Notes: generated from the sequence alone by a model not told the origin. A stretch of DNA of 64,000 bases from JAIQFL01 sp035295745 (GCA_035295745.1 DATGIL010000045.1:9856-73855); one strand, 5' to 3'; counted from the first letter of the stretch, positions 8,337 through 15,860 are shown. Made by a program: numbers and translations.

Positions 8337-8669
8337 TTACTTGGTTGTTTTCTTGCGCCGTGTTTGGGGAACTTCCGAACCGTCAGCGTCGAGAACGATT
8401 TTCGCTTCTTCTTCCAGCGGACTGCCTGTTGCTCCCCGAATTACGTCACGGAGATCTTCGCCGTATTTTGATGTCCATTGCGGTTGGCATTGTGCATAAC
8501 CTACATCGACAGCGGCTTCGATGATCTGTTCCCGTGTGCTTCCTTCGTCGACTTCTACCGTAACTTCGACTTCCGCTGGAATTGTGATTGTACGTCTAAA
8601 AATCACAGTGTATTCGGCTTGCGGTTTTTCTTCGGTTTCTTCGGCTTGTGCTGTTACGTAATACTGCAT
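8337..8669 (-). CDS. Small acidic protein of unknown function
   Basis: A 110-residue protein rich in Glu, with a strand-like centre (YTVIFRRTITIPAEVEVTVE) and a basic, lysine-ending C terminus (RRKKTTK). I do not recognise a family. Coding status is supported by a near-perfect AAAGGAGG seven or so bases before the ATG at 8669. The 5' region holds a 9-bp hairpin (8721-8754) and the 3' side carries a copy of the duplicated hairpin motif, so translation or mRNA stability may be regulated by structure. Confidence 0.6.
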   Translation of the reverse strand: MQYYVTAQAEETEEKPQAEYTVIFRRTITIPAEVEVTVEVDEGSTREQIIEAAVDVGYAQCQPQWTSKYGEDLRDVIRGATGSPLEEEAKIVLDADGSEVPQTRRKKTTK

Positions 8670-8720
8670 AAGACGCCCTCCTTTGGACGTTTAATCGTAT
8701 GCCCAACAATGTGGGGCTTG

Positions 8721-8754
8721 ATCGCTCTTCCGCCAATTGGCCGGTAAGAGCGAT
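8721..8754 (-). promoter_or_regulatory. Hairpin in the 5' region of the 110-aa gene
   Basis: ATCGCTCTT (8721-8729) and AAGAGCGAT (8746-8754) form a perfect 9-bp stem. The apical part contains the self-complementary CCAATTGG. It sits between the stop of the M41-like gene and the ribosome binding site of the 110-residue gene, so it could be a terminator without a T-run, a processing site or a translational control element. Confidence 0.5.
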
Positions 8755-8768
8755 GGGTTGAGTCCGAC

Positions 8769-8802
8769 GGTGCTAACGGTCCTGGTCGGTCCAGGTGCCA
8801 GC
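8769..8802 (-). repeat. Duplicated RNA-hairpin motif, copy 2
   Basis: The second copy of the motif at 8239-8274, 34 bases long, placed after the stop codon of the M41-like gene. The inner CCTGG/CCAGG stem is unchanged and the outer stem uses a G-U pair in place of a G-C pair. Conservation of pairing in two copies suggests an RNA-level function. Confidence 0.6.
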
Positions 8803-8822
8803 GATCCGCCCTAGAAAATTTG

Positions 8823-9446
8823 TCACTCTGCTACAGACTCGTGCGCCTGCAACAAGCCAGCGTCGGGTTGCTGCGAGGTCGTGTCAATGGAGCACGCAGA
8901 GTGATCGCAAAGACGTGGCAATGTGCCAAGACTCTTCACCCACTCAAGCATTGCTGGCGAGTTGAACATTGTTGGTGCGCCGTGATTCCCAAGGATCGCT
9001 TCAACCTCTTCGCCAGTGATGCTGCCAGCCTGATACAACTTCTCAGCGGCTTCCTTGATTGCAAGCCACATAGCGGGTTGTTGGATGACGGAGCGTGTCT
9101 GCTCTTGCACTTGAAACTGAAACTTCCGGCTGTCCACGCCGTTACAGAATCCTCGTACCATCTCACGTATTACAGAGGAATCGCTCTGTGGGTCTTTGTA
9201 TTCGGAGGCGAAGCGTATTGCTCTGTCCGGTGTCGAACCGTAAAAGAGATGTTCAACTAGCGGACCAGCGATCTTCACCATCAGTTCGGTTATGGCCTTT
9301 GAACCTGTACTACGAGAGACCTGACCGGAGCCATCATCGTTGACAACAGCTTTGCAGCTATACAACGACTCCGCACGCCAGTACACCATACTCATGTGTC
9401 CGATTTCGTGGCCGCACATCGCCAAGCGTATAATGTCAAAATTCAT
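8823..9446 (-). CDS. Stand-alone FtsH M41-like metallopeptidase domain protein
   Basis: With the ATG at 9446 the protein has 207 residues and begins almost at the active site: GHEIGH at residues 12-17 is an HExxH zinc motif. It is followed, as in the M41 peptidase domain of FtsH, by a segment ending in ELMVKIAGPLVEHLFYG and a conserved Asp-containing helix. No AAA+ domain or transmembrane segment is present, so this is the peptidase domain alone. AGGAAGGAAG upstream supports this start; a frame extension to 9491 lacks similarity. Function in the island is unknown; similar lone domains can act on regulators or phage proteins. Similarity is by motif order only. Confidence 0.6.
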   Translation of the reverse strand: MNFDIIRLAMCGHEIGHMSMVYWRAESLYSCKAVVNDDGSGQVSRSTGSKAITELMVKIAGPLVEHLFYGSTPDRAIRFASEYKDPQSDSSVIREMVRGFCNGVDSRKFQFQVQEQTRSVIQQPAMWLAIKEAAEKLYQAGSITGEEVEAILGNHGAPTMFNSPAMLEWVKSLGTLPRLCDHSACSIDTTSQQPDAGLLQAHESVAE

Positions 9447-9921
9447 TTCAATGTCTTCCTTCCTCCCCGTCCAGACACACTTCGAGTACAACGCTTAGAA
9501 CCCGGAAAACTCCGGCTCCCGGCGCTTCAGTCGTGCCTTGAATTTGGGGAGATTTTTGTGTTGGTTGCGGCTCCAATCCCGGAGTTGGTGACCGCCCCCA
9601 ACAATTCAATCCTACCACGGCATCCGATTTATGTCAACGGCAACCTACAGAAGCAAAAGGACTTACGAGACAGATGCGAGACAAATAGATACATCTAAAT
9701 TCCAGAGTTTGGTACATCTAAATTCCAGATGGTCGATCCAAAAAGTTTTGGACTTGTCGGCCTTGTGGCATCAATGAGATACGCCACGCCCGGAGCGCTG
9801 GCGATGAAAAATCTGCGGTGACGGCGCTCTCAACGGCAGCATGGTTGATGCACTGCGACCATGAGAAGCGCCGCCTTTTTCGGGCCGACGAAGAGGGACA
9901 TGCGGGTCGCCCCCGAAGAAA
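9447..9921. other. Intergenic region with a tandem operator-like repeat
   Basis: Apart from the repeat at 9690-9729 I see no gene. Short frames on the minus strand at 9771-9977 overlap the next gene in another frame and have no support. The region lies upstream of the M41-like gene and probably carries its promoter. Confidence 0.5.
9690..9729. repeat. Two direct copies of a 17-bp operator-like site
   Basis: TACATCTAAATTCCAGA occurs at 9690-9706 and again at 9713-9729, a spacing of 23 bases, close to two DNA turns. The first copy overlaps the inverted repeat TAGATACATCTA. Such spacing is usual for cooperative binding of ribbon-helix-helix proteins, several of which are encoded nearby. Regulatory role inferred. 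Confidence 0.5.
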
Positions 9922-10170
9922 TTAGTGCCGTGCCGATTTCCTGCCAGCACGCCGGTATCGCTGGTAGCCCTCTCCACGAAGCGATTCGAGAACGTACTTC
10001 GCTGCGGCGACGAGGAAGCCGCTTCGATTGAAGTCGGAAAGCTGCGGAACGGTGGCGATCATGTAGTCGATCTCCGAAAGCGTTCGCTCTGATAGCCGCA
10101 CTTGGAGAACGTGGCTCATTTTGGCGGGCGGCTTCGGTTTGGTCGTCTTGCCGTCTCTTTGAGTTTTCAT
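9922..10170 (-). CDS. Small basic DNA-binding-like protein (ribbon-helix-helix type)
   Basis: An 82-residue protein. A basic N-terminal tail (KTTKPKPPAK) precedes SHVLQVRLSERTLSEIDYMI and then SDFNRSGFLVAAAKYVLESL, which fits the strand-helix-helix layout of Arc/MetJ/CopG regulators; the C terminus is again basic. It overlaps the upstream gene by the four bases ATGA, so the two are translationally coupled. It is the last of three coupled minus-strand genes. A role as autoregulator of this small operon is likely but inferred. Confidence 0.6.
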   Translation of the reverse strand: MKTQRDGKTTKPKPPAKMSHVLQVRLSERTLSEIDYMIATVPQLSDFNRSGFLVAAAKYVLESLRGEGYQRYRRAGRKSARH

Positions 10171-10466
10171 CGTGGTTGCTCTTGGCCGGGCCGATCAATG
10201 CCACGCCGGTTGAATTCCACGGAGGATGGCGAGAAACGCTGCCGCAGAACCTTGATTGGCCCTTCGTTCGCCCCGATCAGCAACAGATCACCCATCCAGC
10301 TTGAATGTTCGTAAGCGCCACAAACGAGTTCGAGGCCGCACTGATGGAGAACATCAACGTAGGCATCTTTCAGTTCCGGGTCGGAGAGCGCCGTCAGAAT
10401 TGCGCTTCTTTCGCAATCAGGCTGGAGAAGTTCGTCACAAAGTTCTTCGAGAAATTGGAGCGTCAT
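10167..10466 (-). CDS. Hypothetical protein in a coupled small-gene operon
   Basis: A 99-residue acidic, helical protein with no family I recognise (QFLEELCDELLQPDCERSAI, then CGLELVCGAYEHSSWMGDLL). ATGA overlaps at both ends couple it to the genes at 10463-10765 and 9922-10170, which is good evidence that it is a real gene. Four cysteines are present but not in a metal-binding spacing. Confidence 0.6.
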   Translation of the reverse strand: MTLQFLEELCDELLQPDCERSAILTALSDPELKDAYVDVLHQCGLELVCGAYEHSSWMGDLLLIGANEGPIKVLRQRFSPSSVEFNRRGIDRPGQEQPR

Positions 10467-10765
10467 TGCCCTTGCCTCCGTGCTCGTTGCAGGAAGCGAA
10501 CGGTCTCGCCAACCGTGTCTGTTATCAGGCAGTTCATATAGCGCAGGGATCGCAGCCGGTCAACCGTGACATGGGTGATCATTGGATCGAATTCCGCCAT
10601 CATGCATTCCTCAACCTGATCGCAGTCGTCCCACGTGAAATGGTGCGGTGCGTAATGCAGGATGGTGTCTTGAACTGCATTTCTGCAATGCTGAACTGCC
10701 CATGCTTTCAGTATCGGCAGGGAGTCTGTTTGAAGGGCGTGCGGCATCAACATTATTCGTGGCAT
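10463..10765 (-). CDS. Hypothetical protein, first of three coupled small genes
   Basis: A 100-residue protein rich in His, Met, Cys and acidic residues in its middle (HYAPHHFTWDDCDQVEECMM), followed by VDRLRSLRYMNCLITDTV and a basic end. I do not recognise it. It overlaps the next gene by ATGA. The ribbon-helix-helix gene at 10779 ends only 13 bases upstream, so all four genes may be one transcript downstream of the structured RNA region. Confidence 0.58.
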   Translation of the reverse strand: MPRIMLMPHALQTDSLPILKAWAVQHCRNAVQDTILHYAPHHFTWDDCDQVEECMMAEFDPMITHVTVDRLRSLRYMNCLITDTVGETVRFLQRARRQGQ

Positions 10766-10778
10766 CGGTTTCGTACTC

Positions 10779-10985
10779 CTATGGCCTGATCGCTGCCAGC
10801 ACCTTTCTGCTTTTCAACAGCGGCAACTCATGTCGGCGTGCGTGTTCAATGGCACGCCGGATGCTGCGTCGAACAAAAGCAGCCCGTGTGAGATTCAGGC
10901 TGTAGGCGATGTCTTCGACTTCATCGGCCATCTGGTTTTCAAGCCGCAACGTCATTGCAAATGGATGTTGTTTCGTTTTGGTCAT
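10779..10985 (-). CDS. Ribbon-helix-helix (CopG-like) regulator
   Basis: A 68-residue protein starting at the ATG at 10985. HPFAMTLRLENQMADEVEDI and LNLTRAAFVRRSIRRAIEHA match the ribbon and two helices of CopG-type DNA-binding proteins. The frame is open further upstream to 11174, but that part lies in the structured, apparently non-coding region and has no similarity. No strong ribosome binding site is seen. It may regulate the small operon that follows. Confidence 0.65.
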   Translation of the reverse strand: MTKTKQHPFAMTLRLENQMADEVEDIAYSLNLTRAAFVRRSIRRAIEHARRHELPLLKSRKVLAAIRP

Positions 10986-11099
10986 GTGTCTTGGTGGGGC
11001 ATCAGTTGATACCTTCGGATGCCTTTGGATATTTATACGGCCAATGAAGTCGATGTTCTCAAAGGCAACCCGAAGGGAAGCGAAGCTACAACTTGGAAC

Positions 11100-11865
11100 C
11101 CCAAAGCAGCCGGTTGCAAGAACCGCAACCGGCACTTCGTGATTCTGGTGAAGATAATTTTCTTTCACTTCCAAAATGGTTTTTCAATTTGAAACCCGAA
11201 GGGTGCGAAGCACTGGTCTCCAACCATTCTTGAACCAGCGTCCTACGGACGCCTTCCAGGGTGCTGTTGAACCGAATCATGAAATCTGCGGTAGAGGCTT
11301 GATGGGCACACGAATGCCTAGACCGCTCCAGGCTTCGTGTATCCCTGCGTCCAGAGGAATCAGGGTGGATTTTCGGCTCCAACCGTTACCGATTGGATTC
11401 TTGGGTGATCCGAAACCAGCTACTCTGCTCACCTGCCCGGTGTGTCTTCCAGTCGATTGGAAGCACGTGAGACTCGCTGCGCCCACGTGGGTACTCTGTA
11501 CCACGGTCCTTACGATCCAGGTGACGGCTCTTCATCTGTGGTTGTGAACGTCATACGACGTGCACGGGTGAGTCAACCCAAATTCCCACAGACTAGACGA
11601 TTGATGCCCGGTACACTGCTTTAACGCCGATCCCTTGGGGTAGGCCCAAAGGTTGTTGCGTGGTCATCCATGTGTCCGTCTTGCTTTTTAGGCATTCAGC
11701 ATAAATCGTCGTAGCTGCCGCTGAGAGACCGCCGTGGATTGCTCCACGGATTCATTGTTCCGTTCTCCGTAACGTTCTGTCTGGCTTCCCCGTGTCGCAT
11801 TACCACGCTGCCGAATCGAACGCCTAAAAACCGGAACATCTTTCAACTTCTACAAGTTGATTTAG
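11100..11865 (-). ncRNA. Candidate large structured non-coding RNA
   Basis: No credible gene lies here, yet the sequence is packed with helices. From the 5' side (minus strand): hairpin 11844-11859; a 12-bp closing helix 11819-11830 with 11685-11696 that needs a G-U pair only possible on the minus strand; 11732-11749 (7 bp, GCAA loop on the minus strand); 11633-11652; a nested three-tier arm 11536-11591; 11486-11505; 11446-11463 inside CTCAC/GTGAG; 11371-11415 with an inner TCCAA/TTGGA stem; 11304-11345 (GGG, ACACGAA and GCCT stems); 11238-11252; and 11109-11133 (9 bp), which could be the 3' end. A promoter-like TTGTGG-17-TATTAT lies just upstream. The ends are estimated. I cannot assign it to a known class; large ornate RNAs such as GOLLD or ROOL are the nearest idea by size and context only. 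Confidence 0.55.
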
Positions 11866-11872
11866 ACACCGA

Positions 11873-11910
11873 ATAATACCGGCCCCTTCGGAAGACCACA
11901 AGATCTTGTG
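11873..11910 (-). promoter_or_regulatory. Promoter and operator-like palindrome for the structured RNA
   Basis: On the minus strand TTGTGG (11901-11896) and TATTAT (11878-11873) are separated by 17 bases, which places transcription start near 11865, just before the first hairpin of the RNA. A perfect 14-base palindrome, CACAAGATCTTGTG (11897-11910), overlaps the -35 box and could bind a repressor. The -35 box is only a partial match to the consensus. Confidence 0.45.
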
Positions 11911-12208
11911 TATAGCTCTGGCGATATGCACAAGGACAGAAAATAATTCTGTGGAAAACTTCGGTCGCTGTCCTTGGCAGGTACAGGGCAGGTGAAACCA
12001 CGAAGACCGGCCAGCCGGAACTGATTCTCTTCCGGCAGGAGCGGCGAGATAGCCGGATTCCCTGCCGATACGTATAGCGGCGGCGAACAGGATGGTATCG
12101 CTCATTCCGGCATGTACCGTTCGTTCGATGAGGGATCTTCCGAAACACCGATACACGAGGGAGAAGGGCAGCGCCGCTATATGGAAATGCATTTCTAAGC
12201 CAAAACTA
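11911..12208. other. Intergenic DNA between divergent promoters
   Basis: A 122-codon minus-strand frame (11824-12192) crosses this stretch and enters the structured RNA, but its composition is odd and no family is recognised, so I leave it out. I see no other gene. Confidence 0.4.
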
Positions 12209-12238
12209 TTGACTTTTCTGGCGTGTAACCTCTATAAT
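12209..12238 (+). promoter_or_regulatory. Sigma70-type promoter for the 74-aa gene
   Basis: TTGACT (12209-12214) and TATAAT (12233-12238) are 18 bases apart, a near-consensus match. Transcription would start about 14 bases before the ATG at 12259, leaving a very short leader. ACAAA and TTTGT flank the start region as a small inverted repeat, a possible operator. Confidence 0.7.
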
Positions 12239-12258
12239 ACAAAGTACTTCACGTTTGT

Positions 12259-12483
12259 ATGACTCCACTGCGAACCGCTCTCCAGAAAGAAGCTGCCGAT
12301 AATATCGAATACGGCGAAGCGATCCTCACAATGCTGAAGCGCAAAGCTGAAAGCCAGCTTGAAGTAATCGCCCCGACCCAAAGCGAACAGGTAGTCGAGT
12401 TCTGCCGGGCGCTGGTGGATATGCAGACCGTCCAGGCGAAGCTGAGTGCGGAGCGATATCGGCTATCGCTCTTGCACGGCTGA
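12259..12483 (+). CDS. Small helical protein of unknown function
   Basis: A 74-residue, probably all-helical protein (LRTALQKEAADNIEYGEAIL, then QVVEFCRALVDMQTVQAKLS) with a heptad-like pattern. No family recognised. Coding status rests on the near-consensus promoter just upstream and on codon use. It is convergent with the PD-(D/E)xK-like gene, with 36 bases between the stops. Confidence 0.55.
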   Translation: MTPLRTALQKEAADNIEYGEAILTMLKRKAESQLEVIAPTQSEQVVEFCRALVDMQTVQAKLSAERYRLSLLHG

Positions 12484-12519
12484 GAACGATTCCGCCCCGC
12501 TATCCCGAAACCGGGATCA

Positions 12520-13380
12520 TTACACGGCTGGCAGCAAACCCGCATTCACAACCAGTGTGGTGCGATTCGCCCCATACTCATACAGAAATACGCCGTCCAG
12601 TTCGATTTTGAGCTTTGAGGCAAAGACCGCACCGACATTTTCTGCTGTCCCAGTCGGGATCGCCTTCCAGACGAGCAGCACCTTGCGATCATATCCTTGC
12701 ACATTCGCCATACGAGGTAGCTTCTCTTTCAGGACGTAGCTGATGGAGTGATCGAGTGTTGCATCGACGTTCGCAGCAAGTTCATTCGAGTTTGGCACTC
12801 TGGCTGCGCTGCTGATCCCGGAGAACAGCACAATCTTATTTCCACCTTGGATAGCCTTTATGGTGAGCCTTACACGGTCAGCGGCAACCCCGTCGATGAC
12901 ACTCTGGATATCGGGCGTGATTGGCCTCGCCGTGATCGTCTTCCGTACTGAAGCGACGGCTTCCGCCCAATCCAGTGCCTCTTCCTCCGTCCTGCCGCTC
13001 CCAATATAGTCCCGAACCCTGTGTTCAAGCGTTTGGAACACTTTTGAATCGAGTGGCCCGGTGACGTTCAGAAAGTAGCTGTTTCTCATGCCTGGACCAA
13101 GTTCAGCATTCAGTCGATCCACCGTCTTGTGAATCCGGGGCACGAAGTCGTATCGGTTTCCTCCGTCGTCTCTGCCCTCTTGGTGATACCTCTGGACTAG
13201 GCCAGTGACTTCCACCGCCCACAATTCCGTGGAGCTAGCAGAACGGTTCACGTCGAAGCGGAGATCAGGAGGGTCTTGATCGACCCCCGACCACACCGAT
13301 GCGATTCCGTAACGCTGTTGCAGGTGGTCCCGAAGGGCATCGGCACACAACTTCTCTTCCGGTCTGACGGGCATACCCAC
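12520..13380 (-). CDS. Hypothetical protein with a PD-(D/E)xK-like pattern
   Basis: A 286-residue protein. Near the N terminus (residues 35-62) it has DPPDLRFDV followed by ELWAVEVTGL. A PD, a spacer and a hydrophobic strand ending in E-x-T is close to the PD-(D/E)xK nuclease core, although the usual final Lys is Thr here, so activity is uncertain. The rest, including KIVLFSGISS and a beta-rich C terminus, is unrecognised. A GTG at 13380 and an ATG at 13374 are both possible starts. It is divergent from the DUF429 gene. Among so many nucleases in the island, a defence role is plausible but not shown. Confidence 0.6.
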   Translation of the reverse strand: MGMPVRPEEKLCADALRDHLQQRYGIASVWSGVDQDPPDLRFDVNRSASSTELWAVEVTGLVQRYHQEGRDDGGNRYDFVPRIHKTVDRLNAELGPGMRNSYFLNVTGPLDSKVFQTLEHRVRDYIGSGRTEEEALDWAEAVASVRKTITARPITPDIQSVIDGVAADRVRLTIKAIQGGNKIVLFSGISSAARVPNSNELAANVDATLDHSISYVLKEKLPRMANVQGYDRKVLLVWKAIPTGTAENVGAVFASKLKIELDGVFLYEYGANRTTLVVNAGLLPAV

Positions 13381-13457
13381 AGCGTACTCTCGCTGGCGGA
13401 TCAGCGTCCAGATGCCTAATCGACGTGGGGCAACTAGGGGAAGTACAATCTTCGTTT

Positions 13458-14171
13458 ATGATCGCCGGGGTTGACGGGTGTAAGAGTGGTTGGCTTGTTG
13501 CCTTGAGTGACGGGTGGACGGCAGACGCTCCCGTTCGGTATGCAGTGTGCTCGACCTTCGCAGCGGTTCGAGACCTGACGGTCGGATGTTCGGCGACTGT
13601 GGTTGACGTGCCTATCGGATTGCCAGCAGGTAAATTTGGTCGAGCCGCTGACGAAATCGCTCGAACCAAGTTGTCGGGTGCCGGGGCGTCAACAAGCAGC
13701 GTATTCAGGACGCCGCCACGATCAGCAATTGACGCTTCCGATGTAAACGACTTTCAGAATCGACATCGAGAAGCGACAGGGGTGGGGGCTGGATATCCTG
13801 TGTGGCCGATTGTGCGGCTTATCCGGGAGGTAGATAGCGTTCTGCGTGAGGACCCGACTGCACGACAACGAGTGTTTGAGTTTCATCCAGAAATCGCATG
13901 GCGCAGATTGGCGGAAGGGCGGCTGTTCGGCAAGGCGTCAGCATTGGGCGCAATACAACGCATTGAATTTCTGGACGCCTTGCGTCCGGGCTGGCGAACG
14001 GCGCTTCCGGCAACTTTAGGCGACAGGCAGATCGGCTTGGATGATCTCTTGGACGCCACGGTTGGATTGAATGTGGCTCAGCGGATAGCTGACGGCGTGG
14101 CGGCACGCTTGCCTGACACGCATCCAGCCCCCATCGACACGTTTGGCCTTCCGATGAATATCTGGTACTGA
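13458..14171 (+). CDS. DUF429 protein (predicted RNase H-like fold)
   Basis: The protein begins MIAGVDGCKSGWLVA, the classic DUF429 opening with the first acidic residue of the predicted RNase H-like site. VVDVPIGLP and FEFHPEIAWRRL follow, the latter the conserved HPE segment, and DDLLDATVGLNVA ends the domain. DUF429 proteins are predicted nucleases without an assigned role. I start at the ATG at 13458 because family similarity begins exactly there; an in-frame ATG at 13425 would add 11 residues. Length is about 237 residues, normal for the family. It is divergent from the gene at 12520-13380. Confidence 0.8.
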   Translation: MIAGVDGCKSGWLVALSDGWTADAPVRYAVCSTFAAVRDLTVGCSATVVDVPIGLPAGKFGRAADEIARTKLSGAGASTSSVFRTPPRSAIDASDVNDFQNRHREATGVGAGYPVWPIVRLIREVDSVLREDPTARQRVFEFHPEIAWRRLAEGRLFGKASALGAIQRIEFLDALRPGWRTALPATLGDRQIGLDDLLDATVGLNVAQRIADGVAARLPDTHPAPIDTFGLPMNIWY

Positions 14172-14322
14172 AGACGCTCCGCAATTCGATAGCCCTCTGG
14201 TGCCCGGAAGACAAGCCGCAGGGTGTATCGGCAGCGTTAATGTCGGGATCGGAGGATTGAGCATTGGCGTAATTAACAGCTAGGCACACGTCCCTGTGTG
14301 ACTGCCAGCCCATGCAGGAACT

Positions 14323-14463
14323 CTAAGGCTCAGAAATCGCAGAGATCGGGTTTGGATAGACCTCGACGCCGGGACGGGCGGCAACGGCAGCGCTCAGACT
14401 GATGTCGCTATGGACGAGCAGGCGATGTAGCGGACGTTCATCCGCTTTGTCCCGCAGAGCCAC
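14323..14463 (-). CDS. Possible 46-aa small protein
   Basis: A short GTG-started frame just downstream of the endonuclease VII-like gene, inside an otherwise gene-free 300-base stretch (14172-14475). Its product (DERPLHRLLVHSDISLSAAV and so on) has protein-like composition but no recognised family and no clear ribosome binding site. Listed as a possibility only. Confidence 0.25.
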   Translation of the reverse strand: MALRDKADERPLHRLLVHSDISLSAAVAARPGVEVYPNPISAISEP

Positions 14464-14475
14464 AGAACATAGGGG

Positions 14476-15048
14476 TCATGATGCTGTCGCCACATCTACT
14501 GTTGCCAGCGTTGCAGAAGTCTTTTCCAGAATTTCAGCCACGTCTCCGGGTTGAACGCCTTTGCCCTCTCCCCTTTCCTTTTCTACCTCCAGAACGGCTT
14601 CCCTAACCTGCGCCAAGATGCCCTCGAAGCACTTGAGGGTGTCAGCGATTCTCTGACAGTCACCTGTGCGAGTCAGAACTGCGTAGATGAGGACTTGCAG
14701 CAAACGCTTTGGGGGCTTGTTGCCAAGAGCGACATTGCAGCCGTTACAAGTAATCGACCACACCGTCAGATGGCCCACAGCATCTTTCACGTGCTCGACG
14801 TGCGGTGACGAATGCTTCTTGACCTTGCTGGATTGAGCAAGAGGGCTTCTGCACATGACGCACCTTCCGTCAGCAAGCGACCAAAGGTCTCGAAACTGGA
14901 ACATTGAGAGACCGCCGTACTTCGTTTTCAAGCAAGATTGATAGACGGAGAGTTGCTTCTTGCTGAGACCGGAAAAGACAGCGGCTTGCTGTTTTACGTT
15001 ATGAGCCTTACGCCAATATTCTGTAGCCTTCTTGAAGATCAACGCCAT
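14476..15048 (-). CDS. Endonuclease VII-like / HNH nuclease protein
   Basis: A 190-residue protein from the ATG at 15048, which follows AGGAG at eight bases; a longer frame to 15204 lacks similarity. The core has GRCVMCRSPL (Cys63, Cys66), then PHVEHVKD (His83, His86), then CNGCNVALG (Cys101, Cys104). This is the order seen in recombination endonuclease VII-like and other His-Me/HNH nucleases: a zinc site from two CxxC pairs around a catalytic His region. The first 60 and last 80 residues are helical and unrecognised. It probably nicks or cuts DNA; the biological target is unknown. Confidence 0.7.
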   Translation of the reverse strand: MALIFKKATEYWRKAHNVKQQAAVFSGLSKKQLSVYQSCLKTKYGGLSMFQFRDLWSLADGRCVMCRSPLAQSSKVKKHSSPHVEHVKDAVGHLTVWSITCNGCNVALGNKPPKRLLQVLIYAVLTRTGDCQRIADTLKCFEGILAQVREAVLEVEKERGEGKGVQPGDVAEILEKTSATLATVDVATAS

Positions 15049-15169
15049 TTGCGGTACTCCTGTGCTTTTGGTAGCCCACCACGGACGCCAATCACAACCA
15101 TACTGGTGCGACGTGTTGAGAATCAAACAGGGCAACGTGACTGTCCGAAAAACCTTGGGATTCGTACAG

Positions 15170-15823
15170 CTATGCGGCGGCGATCTTCTTCTTTCGTTTT
15201 CCACTGGAAACCGGCGATTCCGACGCCACAGTTTCCGTACAGCCTGACTGCCGGTAGCTGTCCAGCGCCGTCATCGCCGGGATGCCAAGTTTCTTGCCGA
15301 TGGCCCGCCAGGACAACCCTTCCACATCCCGGAGCCGCACAACCTCGTCACGCCGAAACACCCGCTTCGGTCTGCCCACAACTTTGCCCGCAGCTTGAGC
15401 GGCCCTGATGCCGGATAGCGTTCGTTCCCGAATCATCTCTCGCTCGAACTCCGCAACGCTGGCGAGGATCTGAAGAAGAAGACGGCTGGTGGGGTTCTTT
15501 TCGTCGGTGTCGAGCGACTGGCTGGTGGCGATGAAGCGCACCCCGTGGCCGGTCAGCGCCGCCAACTGCTGATTCAGATGGAGCACAGAGCGGCCAAAAC
15601 GGTCGATCTTCCAGACGGCCACGCAATCAAACTTGCGCTTGGCGGCATCGGCCATCAACCGATCTAGTGCGGGGCGGCTGGCCTTCGCACCGCTGAAGCC
15701 GGTGTCAATGTACTCGCCGCCATTCTGCCAACCACGACGAGAAATGTATTCCCGCAATTCTCGTAGCTGCATCTCGCAAGTTTGATCGGTGGTGCTGACA
15801 CGGGCGTAGATGGCGCAACGCAT
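15170..15823 (-). CDS. Serine recombinase (resolvase/invertase family)
   Basis: A 217-residue small serine recombinase. The N terminus IYARVSTTDQ carries Arg8 and the nucleophile Ser10. FDCVAVWKIDRFGRS and RERTLSGIRAAQAAG are the conserved central and E-helix segments, and the C-terminal DNA-binding part has WRAIGKKLGIPAM, a helix-turn-helix. All catalytic residues are present. It may resolve, invert or move DNA in the island; no inverted recombination sites are obvious around it. It has its own consensus-like promoter. The gene order does not suggest that it carries out the tRNA-Pro integration. Confidence 0.88.
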   Translation of the reverse strand: MRCAIYARVSTTDQTCEMQLRELREYISRRGWQNGGEYIDTGFSGAKASRPALDRLMADAAKRKFDCVAVWKIDRFGRSVLHLNQQLAALTGHGVRFIATSQSLDTDEKNPTSRLLLQILASVAEFEREMIRERTLSGIRAAQAAGKVVGRPKRVFRRDEVVRLRDVEGLSWRAIGKKLGIPAMTALDSYRQSGCTETVASESPVSSGKRKKKIAAA

Positions 15824-15830
15824 GGTAATT

Positions 15831-15860
15831 ATCGTACACTATTTTCGTACATATTGTCAA
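15831..15860 (-). promoter_or_regulatory. Promoter of the serine recombinase
   Basis: On the minus strand TTGACA (15860-15855) and TACGAT (15836-15831) are 18 bases apart. Transcription would begin within about ten bases of the ATG, so the mRNA is nearly leaderless. The direct repeat TACGAAAAT/TACGATAAT spans the spacer and the -10 box and may be an operator. Confidence 0.6.

Noticed and set aside
11100..11865. Group I or group II intron
   Set aside because: I found no split gene on either side, no intron-encoded protein and no recognisable group II domain V; only a covariance search could settle it.
11086..12192. Several 75-131-codon ORFs over the structured region
   Set aside because: They lack family similarity and ribosome binding sites and run through strong palindromic helices; the RNA explanation fits better.
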